Assembly (NCBI GenBank): GCA_024709185.1
Contig: JANJXE010000399.1
Span: 1 to 11,837, forward strand
Direction: 5' to 3'
Length of the DNA stretch: 11,837 nucleotides
Source of the DNA: Paludibacter sp.
GTDB lineage: Bacteria; Bacteroidota; Bacteroidia; Bacteroidales; Paludibacteraceae
Each line of letters begins with the position of its first letter. Position 1 is the stretch's first letter. Below the pieces are notes generated by a model. It ran no database searches and was not told where the DNA came from. It worked only from the letters and a program-made list of their open reading frames with translations. Positions 6,470 through 11,837 of the stretch are shown one piece after another. A program made the position numbers and the translations under genes.

Positions 6470-7459
6470 ATGTCAAAAATTCGTGCAGTAATCACGGGTG
6501 TAGGTGGTTATGTGCCTGAGTATATCCTGAACAATCAGGAACTCAGCACGATGATGGACACCAGTGATGAATGGATTACCACCCGCGTTGGAATTAAGGA
6601 ACGTCGTATCCTTAAAGAACCGGGAGCAGGAACTTCGTATATGGCTGTGAAGGCTGCGGAAGATTTGTTTTCCAAAGTAGCCACCAAGCCTGAAGAAATT
6701 GACCTGATACTGGTAGCCACTACTACTCCCGATTATATATTTCCATCGCTGGCAGCTGTTGTTGCCGATAAACTTGGAATTAAGAATGCCCTGGGTTTTG
6801 ACATTCAGGCTGCCTGTTCAGGATTCATTGTAGCGCTGACGAATGCCGCCAGTTTTATCGAATCGGGCAGGTACAAAAAAATCCTGGTTTTCGGGGCTGA
6901 AAAAATGTCGTCAATCACCAATTACGAAGACCGAACTACCGCTCCCTTGTTTGGAGATGGTGCCGGTGTAGTTTTGGTGGAACCAACTACCGAAGAAGTT
7001 GGTGTAATGGACTCGCTGATTATGACGGATGGGTCGGGTGGAAAACACCTCATGCTCAAAGCAGGTGGATCAGCTAATCCGGCCAGCTACGAAACCATCG
7101 ATAAACGCGAACATTCGGTGTACCAGGAAGGTCAGTATGTATTTAAACATGCTGTTACCAACATGGCCAATTCATCGGGCGATATAATGGATAAAAACGG
7201 TCTGAAATCAGAGGATATCAGCTGGCTGATTCCCCATCAGGCCAACCTGCGCATCATCGATGCCGTGGTTGCCCGTACCGGTGTTGACTATAGCCGTGTG
7301 ATTATCAATATCGAAAAATACGGAAACACCTCCGCTGCAACAATTCCCATTTGCATCTGGGAACGAGAAAAAGACTTCAAAAAAGGTCAGAATATCATTC
7401 TTACCGCCTTTGGAGCCGGCTTCACCTGGGGTGCTGTGTGGGTGAAATGGGGGTATTAA
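6470..7459 (+). CDS. fabH: Beta-ketoacyl-ACP synthase III (FabH)
   Basis: A 329-residue thiolase-fold condensing enzyme. The catalytic triad is visible: Cys116 in DIQAACSGF, His256 in [10 protein letters not shown] and Asn286 in [10 protein letters not shown], corresponding to C112/H244/N274 of E. coli FabH. The N-terminal [15 protein letters not shown] and [10 protein letters not shown] (33-42) and the C-terminal [13 protein letters not shown] are family signatures. FabH joins acetyl-CoA (or, in many Bacteroidota, branched acyl-CoA primers) to malonyl-ACP to start type II fatty-acid synthesis; primer preference cannot be read from the sequence. It is the last gene of the DUF177-rpmF-fabH operon and is followed by a strong bidirectional terminator. 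No acyl carrier protein or plsX gene is nearby. Confidence 0.97.
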   Translation: MSKIRAVITGVGGYVPEYILNNQELSTMMDTSDEWITTRVGIKERRILKEPGAGTSYMAVKAAEDLFSKVATKPEEIDLILVATTTPDYIFPSLAAVVADKLGIKNALGFDIQAACSGFIVALTNAASFIESGRYKKILVFGAEKMSSITNYEDRTTAPLFGDGAGVVLVEPTTEEVGVMDSLIMTDGSGGKHLMLKAGGSANPASYETIDKREHSVYQEGQYVFKHAVTNMANSSGDIMDKNGLKSEDISWLIPHQANLRIIDAVVARTGVDYSRVIINIEKYGNTSAATIPICIWEREKDFKKGQNIILTAFGAGFTWGAVWVKWGY

Positions 7460-7472
7460 TTATCCCGTATCT

Positions 7473-7522
7473 ATCAACAAAAAAGGTTGTCTGATTCAAT
7501 TCAGACAACCTTTTTTGTTGAT
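7473..7522. terminator. Bidirectional intrinsic terminator between convergent operons
   Basis: A perfect 22-bp inverted repeat (arms 7473-7494 and 7501-7522) with a 6-nt loop TTCAAT. The inner 10-bp core GGTTGTCTGA/TCAGACAACC is flanked by A6 on the left and T6 on the right. Each strand therefore has a GC-containing stem followed by a U-tract. It lies between the end of fabH and the end of the convergent PAS/hemerythrin-like gene, and should end both transcripts. Confidence 0.93.
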
Positions 7523-7551
7523 TAGTAGTTATCGCTTTGCATCTGTCAGTT

Positions 7552-8751
7552 TCATTCCCAGTCCAAAATCCGCTTTTCGCCTTCTAAAGCTTGTATCTCG
7601 CTTATTTCCTGCGATGCTTCAAGAACGCCTCTATAGCGACCTTCTTCATCGCGTACCGCAAAATACTGAATCAGAATTTTCTTACCGCGCATATTAATCC
7701 AGAAATCGGCTTTGTCGCGGGTACCGTTGCGGAACGAATCCACAATTTTCTCAACCACATGTACACTTTCGTGCGGATGGCAGTTGTTTACATCGCGACC
7801 GATAATGGCCACGGTGCGTGGAAAAATCCGGTTGGGTGGCGAAGAAAAAAACCGCACTTTATTATATTCATCTACATAGGTCAAATCGACCGGCAAATGC
7901 CTGAAAATTAATATCAGTTGCTCAATAGTGAGCAATCCGGTTTTCAAATCGTGCAATTCAGGCTCTATATCCAACTTCATCGAAATAGCCGGTACCTTTT
8001 TCTCCGGATTGTAATACGGAAAACCCAGTTCCACACTTTCATTCCAGAGCGACTCAATCTTCTCAGGTTCAATTTTTTGTTCCAATACAGGAAAAAGAAT
8101 GCGTTCCTCACGAAATCGTACCGCGTAGATATTGAAGAAAAGATCTCCGGCCCAGCGGTTTACTTGTTTCAAATCAACTTCCTGATCCGAATCGAGAAAG
8201 CTAATCAGAGCATCAAGGTCTCTTCTAATCTGATCGTGAAACGACCACATCACCGAAATACATTTAAACTCCTCCAGTTCACGCTCTACCATCGGGAAAA
8301 GTACATTCTCCTTGATAACGTAGTAATTCATAAATGGAAGGAGCTTCTTACATAAACCAGCCAGTGAAGACCGTAACCCGGTATTGGATGTATCTTTATT
8401 GAACTCAACCAGTACCGGTCGGATTGATTCCAACAGCTGCATCATCGCCTTATTATTACGGATGCAAACATCAAAATAACTACCGTCAGTCGGAGCCACA
8501 TAGGGATAGCCCGAAAGTGCTTTATAGGTCACATTCAACAGTTTGTTGATGCCCATACGCATAGCTTCCATATCGGAAGTGCGTTGTACCAATTCATGCA
8601 CAAACACAACTATATCCGGGGGCGTTACCATTTGTATCATGGCATCGTATCCCCGGATTGTTTCAGCAGCTTTTGTACGGGTGGTAATCGCCTCATACAC
8701 CTCATGCAGCATAGCCACATGAGCCTGTTGATGTAACGAAAACTCGGACAT
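7552..8751 (-). CDS. DUF438 / hemerythrin-like / PAS domain sensor protein
   Basis: A 399-residue soluble protein with three parts. Residues 1-85 are helical and DUF438-like (VTPPDIVVFVHELVQ...GINKLLNV). Residues about 90-225 are a four-helix region aligning with HHE/hemerythrin-like domains of DUF438 proteins (IKENVLFPMVE at 146-156, FHDQIRRDLDALI at 171-183, FREERILFPVLE at 213-224). Residues about 284-385 are a PAS domain with HLPVDLTYVDEYNKVRFFS and RDVNNCHPHESVHVVEKI (319-336), a strong DUF438-PAS signature. Compared with the remembered family pattern, several His ligands are missing: Tyr143 replaces the His of 'HYxRKEN', Ala210 replaces that of 'HxxFKEE', and helix 1 has none, while E148, H172 and E216/E217 remain. 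Such proteins are suspected oxygen/redox/NO sensors but have no output domain here. It follows the PPi-PFK gene by 3 bp, so the two are co-expressed. Function is unproven. Confidence 0.85.
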   Translation of the reverse strand: MSEFSLHQQAHVAMLHEVYEAITTRTKAAETIRGYDAMIQMVTPPDIVVFVHELVQRTSDMEAMRMGINKLLNVTYKALSGYPYVAPTDGSYFDVCIRNNKAMMQLLESIRPVLVEFNKDTSNTGLRSSLAGLCKKLLPFMNYYVIKENVLFPMVERELEEFKCISVMWSFHDQIRRDLDALISFLDSDQEVDLKQVNRWAGDLFFNIYAVRFREERILFPVLEQKIEPEKIESLWNESVELGFPYYNPEKKVPAISMKLDIEPELHDLKTGLLTIEQLILIFRHLPVDLTYVDEYNKVRFFSSPPNRIFPRTVAIIGRDVNNCHPHESVHVVEKIVDSFRNGTRDKADFWINMRGKKILIQYFAVRDEEGRYRGVLEASQEISEIQALEGEKRILDWE

Positions 8752-8754
8752 GAA

Positions 8755-10398
8755 TTATTCTTTTTCCAGCAACAGAGTGCGGGTTGGCAGGTCACAAACT
8801 TCGGTAGGACCATAGTACTGAATAGGACCGGGATATACATAGCTCAGACTTTCGTCGGCCCAGGCTGCGCGATTAGCTGCAAAGTATTTAAACGGAGCAC
8901 CATCCAGCTTCACCAGTGCTTTCTGAATTACCGGTTTCATTTTACCATGACGGCGTTCCATATTCATCATCATAGTGATGGGCACACCACCTGCAATCCA
9001 TTCTGTAGCAGGGGACGTCAGGTTACGAACCGATGCCATATAGCCTGTACGGTTTTCCGATATAAGTACCGCAGCAGTATAGCCTAATGAATAGGTGTAG
9101 TCAGCATCGAAATTGGAAGGAATAGCGCAACGTCCTTCGTATCCGAAGAAGTGATTGATGCTGGCAAATTTACCTTTATAAACACCTGATGCCTTGAGCG
9201 TTGCCAATCGTTTGGCCACCATCTCAATCAACAGTTTTTCAGTTTCAATCAACGATACCTGAACGTTTCCGTGTGGGTCGCGGTCGAGAGTAAGCTGACG
9301 GGCAATTCCCTTGGGAAGATCACGATATACTTTAGCGCTGTCGGGTGAAAGCAAGCCTTTTACATATTGACGCTTTTCATCGTCGGTATCCAGGGCATTA
9401 AAATCATCGTTATGAGCCAGCAAGTCATTTAGTTCTGAAATTAACTTTTTCATTGCCGGGATGAATTCAATTAAACCTTCAGGAATCAAAATAGTACCGA
9501 AATTCATTCCATGATCGGCCCGGTGAACAATCACATTTACAATTTCATCCACCACATCGGTAAGTGTCATATTTTTCGCTTCCACTTCTTCCGAAATAAT
9601 GGTAATGTTAGGCTGACTCTGTAAGCCACATTCCAGGGTGATATGTGAAGCCGAACGACCCATCAGACGAATAAAGTGCCAGTATTTTTTTGCCGAATTG
9701 GCATCACGCTGAATGTTACCAATCAATTCGGAATAAACTTTACAGGCTGTATCGAAACCAAAAGAAGTCTCAATCCAGTCGTTTTTCAGGTCACCATCAA
9801 TGGTTTTCGGACAGCCGATAACCTGGATATTCCGGTTGTGCTGAGCATAATATTCAGCCAATACACAGGCATTTGTATTAGAGTCGTCGCCACCGATAAT
9901 CACGATTGCATTAATATTCAGCTTTTCGCAGATCTCTGCTCCTTTTTCGTACTGCGCTTCATCTTCCAGTTTGGTACGTCCTGAACCAATGATATCGAAA
10001 CCACCGGTATTGCGGTACTCATCAACAATTTCTTTAGTGAGTTCCATGTATTTATGATCCACCAAACCACTGGGTCCACCCAAAAAGCCATACAATTTGT
10101 TGGCAGGATTCAGTGCTTTCAATCCATCGAAAATTCCGGAAATTACGTTGTGACCACCGGGAGCCTGACCACCAGAAAGAATTACGCCCACATTTTTCAC
10201 CGGATATTCTTTTTTCTCACCCGGTTCGAAGCTGATTACCGGCATACCATAGGTATTTGGAAAAAGTGCTTTAATGTCGGCCTGATCGGCTACAGATTCG
10301 GTGGCAGCACCCTCTTTAAGTACCACATTACCCTTGAGAGAAGCCGGAAGCTTGGGCTGATACGAAGCCCTGGCAATCTGCAGGGGACTTTTAGTCAT
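8755..10398 (-). CDS. Pyrophosphate-dependent 6-phosphofructokinase (diphosphate-fructose-6-phosphate 1-phosphotransferase)
   Basis: A 547-residue enzyme of the long (plant-beta-like) PPi-PFK class. Motifs: phosphate-binding [15 protein letters not shown] (71-85), GGDDSNTNA (169-177, where the Asp pair typical of PPi users replaces the ATP-PFK glycine), catalytic [11 protein letters not shown] (197-207, base Asp201), [13 protein letters not shown] (246-258), [10 protein letters not shown] (305-314) and [10 protein letters not shown] (415-424). It reversibly phosphorylates fructose 6-phosphate with PPi in the cytosol, serving glycolysis and gluconeogenesis with saved ATP, typical of anaerobic Bacteroidota. 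The ATG at 10398 ([11 protein letters not shown]) gives the family N-terminus; an ATG three codons upstream (10407) is also possible. The frame stays open to 10512, but that extension has no similarity and crosses the promoter. First gene of an operon with the PAS/hemerythrin-like gene. Confidence 0.95.
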   Translation of the reverse strand: MTKSPLQIARASYQPKLPASLKGNVVLKEGAATESVADQADIKALFPNTYGMPVISFEPGEKKEYPVKNVGVILSGGQAPGGHNVISGIFDGLKALNPANKLYGFLGGPSGLVDHKYMELTKEIVDEYRNTGGFDIIGSGRTKLEDEAQYEKGAEICEKLNINAIVIIGGDDSNTNACVLAEYYAQHNRNIQVIGCPKTIDGDLKNDWIETSFGFDTACKVYSELIGNIQRDANSAKKYWHFIRLMGRSASHITLECGLQSQPNITIISEEVEAKNMTLTDVVDEIVNVIVHRADHGMNFGTILIPEGLIEFIPAMKKLISELNDLLAHNDDFNALDTDDEKRQYVKGLLSPDSAKVYRDLPKGIARQLTLDRDPHGNVQVSLIETEKLLIEMVAKRLATLKASGVYKGKFASINHFFGYEGRCAIPSNFDADYTYSLGYTAAVLISENRTGYMASVRNLTSPATEWIAGGVPITMMMNMERRHGKMKPVIQKALVKLDGAPFKYFAANRAAWADESLSYVYPGPIQYYGPTEVCDLPTRTLLLEKE

Positions 10399-10467
10399 TG
10401 GTTTCATACGTAAATGTTTTATTAATAAGTAATTATATTTTGTCGGATGATTCTGTAAATTTGAGTG

Positions 10468-10475
10468 CAAAAGTA
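10468..10475 (-). promoter_or_regulatory. Bacteroidota -7 promoter element for the PPi-PFK operon
   Basis: On the minus strand this is TACTTTTG, an exact TAnnTTTG match. Transcription from about 10462 gives a 55-65 nt leader before the PFK start. No TTTG occurs at -33 spacing. Confidence 0.6.
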
Positions 10476-10499
10476 CAAAAAATCCACGAAATTTTAATA

Positions 10500-10530
10500 A
10501 TTGTGAATCCAAAAAGTTTGATTACCTTTG
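10500..10530 (+). promoter_or_regulatory. Promoter of the DEAD-box helicase gene (-33 ATTG, -7 TACCTTTG)
   Basis: ATTG (10500-10503, one mismatch to TTTG) and TACCTTTG (10523-10530, exact TAnnTTTG) are separated by 19 bp, the expected Bacteroidota spacing. Predicted start near 10537 leaves an unusually long leader of about 150 nt before the helicase ATG, in contrast to 20-65 nt for the other genes here. Confidence 0.6.
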
Positions 10531-10550
10531 TACCCGAAAATTATACAAAA

Positions 10551-10670
10551 GCGCGGGAAGGGTAAAATTCCGATTATCACTGCACTAACTTATGCAGTAT
10601 GGCTTCTGAGGGGGTACACGTTTAAGTGACGAATGTAAAAATCGCCGGAGGATTGCCCAGAACGTGTACA
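10551..10670 (+). promoter_or_regulatory. Structured 5' leader of the DEAD-box helicase mRNA
   Basis: Between promoter and gene lies a G-rich, non-coding stretch unlike the AT-rich spacers elsewhere in the window. Visible pairings: GGAA/TTCC (10556-10559 with 10568-10571), ACTGCA/TGCAGT (10579-10584 with 10593-10598, 8-nt loop), a long-range 9-bp perfect helix GTACACGTT/AACGTGTAC (10614-10622 with 10661-10669) and, inside it, AATC/GATT (10640-10643 with 10651-10654) whose loop presents GGAG of a GGAGG sequence (10647-10651). DEAD-box helicases are often cold-induced and controlled by leader folding, so a cis-regulatory RNA is plausible. I match it to no riboswitch class I know. A tiny reading frame MASEGVHV sits at 10599-10625. 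Confidence 0.5.
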
Positions 10671-10687
10671 AATCCAAATTTATTTAC

Positions 10688-11806
10688 ATGACATTTAAAG
10701 AACTGAATCTGAAAGAAGAGATTCTTTCAGCAATCGGAGAACTCGGATTCGAGTTCCCCATGCCTGTGCAGGAAAAGGTAATTCCTTTCATGCTTGAAAA
10801 CAATACCGACCTGGTTGCTTTGGCGCAAACGGGAACCGGTAAAACGGCTGCCTTTGGGTTGCCTATCCTGAACATGATCGACCCGTACCAAAAACAGGTA
10901 CAGGCCCTGGTACTGGCTCCCACCCGCGAACTATGTATTCAGATTTCGAACGATCTGAAAAACTTCTCCAAATTTCTGAAAACCCGTATTGTTCCTGTGT
11001 ATGGAGGTGAAGACATCCGTACCCAGCTTAAACAACTCGACACTACCCCGCAGATCATTGTAGCTACTCCGGGACGACTAATCGACCTGATTGAAAGAGG
11101 AAAAATCAAACTGGAAAGCATCCGATTCCTGGTGCTCGATGAAGCTGATGAGATGCTGAATATGGGTTTCAAGGAAGATATTGAAACAATCCTGGCTACC
11201 ACGCCCGATACGCGACGCACTACCCTTTTCTCGGCCACCATGCCTGCTGAAATTGCCCGTATTGCTAAAAAATACATGAAGGAATATACCGAAATCACAG
11301 TTGGTACCAAAAACTCGGGTTCCGACAATGTATCGCATATATTTTATGTATCGCAGGCCAAACAACGCTACCTGGTACTTAAACGTATCGTTGACCTGAA
11401 TCCCGACATTTATGGTATTGTTTTTTGTCGTACCCGTCAGGAAACCAAAGAAGTAGCAGATCACCTGATGCGCGATGGTTACAATGCTGATGCCCTTCAC
11501 GGTGATCTATCACAGGCACAACGCGATACTGTCATGCAGAAATTCCGAATTCGTAACCTTCAGTTACTGGTTGCTACCGATGTGGCTGCCCGTGGACTGG
11601 ATGTAAGCGACCTGACTCACGTAATCAACTACAACCTTCCCGATGATGTGGAGAGTTATACGCACCGTAGTGGTCGTACCGGTCGTGCCAATAAAAAAGG
11701 GGTATCTGTATCGGTAATCCATTCGAAGGAAAAATTTAAAATCAAGGATATTGAGCGGATTCTTGGCAAGAAGATAGAGCACCAACAGAAACCCAATTGT
11801 CAGTAA
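10688..11806 (+). CDS. DEAD-box ATP-dependent RNA helicase (DeaD/CsdA type), apparently truncated by an in-frame stop
   Basis: The two RecA-like domains are complete in 372 residues: Q-motif Gln28 (MPVQEKVIP), motif I AQTGTGKT (46-53), Ia PTREL (78-82), Ib TPGR (127-130), II DEAD (151-154), III SAT (182-184), V ATDVAARGLD (296-305) and VI HRSGRTGR (326-333). It should unwind short RNA duplexes in ribosome assembly or mRNA turnover. The ATG at 10688 (MTFKELNL) matches the family start; a GTG at 10664 in the same frame adds 8 residues but lies in a leader helix. The protein ends at ILGKKIEHQQKPNCQ. Bacteroidota DeaD proteins continue here for over 150 residues with a PTGKE[IV]CEKQL-type segment. 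After the TAA the same frame reads VCNKHLFHKI to the window end, so the stop replaces the conserved Glu. Either a nonsense mutation, a sequencing error or a natural short form. Confidence 0.9.
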   Translation: MTFKELNLKEEILSAIGELGFEFPMPVQEKVIPFMLENNTDLVALAQTGTGKTAAFGLPILNMIDPYQKQVQALVLAPTRELCIQISNDLKNFSKFLKTRIVPVYGGEDIRTQLKQLDTTPQIIVATPGRLIDLIERGKIKLESIRFLVLDEADEMLNMGFKEDIETILATTPDTRRTTLFSATMPAEIARIAKKYMKEYTEITVGTKNSGSDNVSHIFYVSQAKQRYLVLKRIVDLNPDIYGIVFCRTRQETKEVADHLMRDGYNADALHGDLSQAQRDTVMQKFRIRNLQLLVATDVAARGLDVSDLTHVINYNLPDDVESYTHRSGRTGRANKKGVSVSVIHSKEKFKIKDIERILGKKIEHQQKPNCQ

Positions 11807-11837
11807 GTGTGTAACAAACATCTTTTTCACAAGATAG

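Noticed and set aside
7918..8355. 145-codon plus-strand frame opposite the PAS/hemerythrin-like gene
   Set aside because: It is antisense to a well-supported gene, has no motif and no promoter element before it.
10399..10512. N-terminal extension of the PPi-PFK up to an ATG at 10512
   Set aside because: It crosses the -7 element at 10468-10475 and has no family similarity; the family begins at MTKS.
10551..10625. Cobalamin-riboswitch-like GGGAA...TTCC start in the helicase leader
   Set aside because: No B12 box and no cobalamin-related gene follow; the resemblance is limited to a few bases.
10408..10687. Possible tRNA or small RNA gene in the largest intergenic gap
   Set aside because: No cloverleaf, no T-loop GTTCGA-type sequence and no terminator before the helicase start; the folded part is better explained as an mRNA leader.
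11791..11837. Frameshift reading of the helicase tail in the +1 frame (PIVSKCVTNIFFTR)
   Set aside because: It ends in a stop at 11835-11837 and fits the family worse than the unshifted frame after the TAA, which matches without gaps.

Overview
The window looks like chromosomal core sequence from a member of the Bacteroidota, most likely Bacteroidales. Three things point there: (1) seven intergenic copies of the Bacteroidota -7 promoter element TAnnTTTG, each placed 16-160 bases upstream of a gene start; (2) family-typical proteins, namely the long PPi-type phosphofructokinase, the HQLGTP-type histidine kinase and the DUF177-rpmF-fabH run; (3) general absence of strong Shine-Dalgarno sequences. 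An exact genus cannot be named from what is visible. There are 12 protein genes, one of them cut by the left edge. I see no tRNA, rRNA, CRISPR array, insertion sequence or phage gene.

Layout. Bases 1-2802 (minus strand) hold a three-gene operon: an outer-membrane beta-barrel protein, a LolD-type ABC ATPase, and a LolC/E-type permease that runs off the left edge. recX (plus) and era (minus) then converge, with their stop codons overlapping. era is divergent from an orphan sensor histidine kinase (plus), and the two promoters are interleaved within 30 bp. Downstream on the plus strand is the DUF177-rpmF-fabH group (a 23S rRNA/L32-linked protein, ribosomal protein L32 and the enzyme that starts fatty-acid synthesis). 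It ends at a perfect 22-bp bidirectional terminator. From the other side the same terminator closes a minus-strand operon of PPi-dependent phosphofructokinase followed 3 bp later by a DUF438/hemerythrin-like/PAS protein. Finally a DEAD-box RNA helicase (plus) has a structured leader of about 150 nt.

Most of the window is housekeeping: ribosome assembly (era, rpmF, DUF177, helicase), fatty-acid initiation, glycolysis and recombination control. The observations most worth checking are: an in-frame TAA that seems to truncate the helicase exactly where the family has a conserved Glu, with family-like sequence continuing in frame after it; the folded helicase leader; the PPi-PFK/PAS-hemerythrin-like gene pair, where the hemerythrin-like part seems to have lost most metal ligands; the overlapping era/kinase promoters; and the single-permease Lol-like operon with its own outer-membrane protein. 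I did not find a convincing wholly new system.
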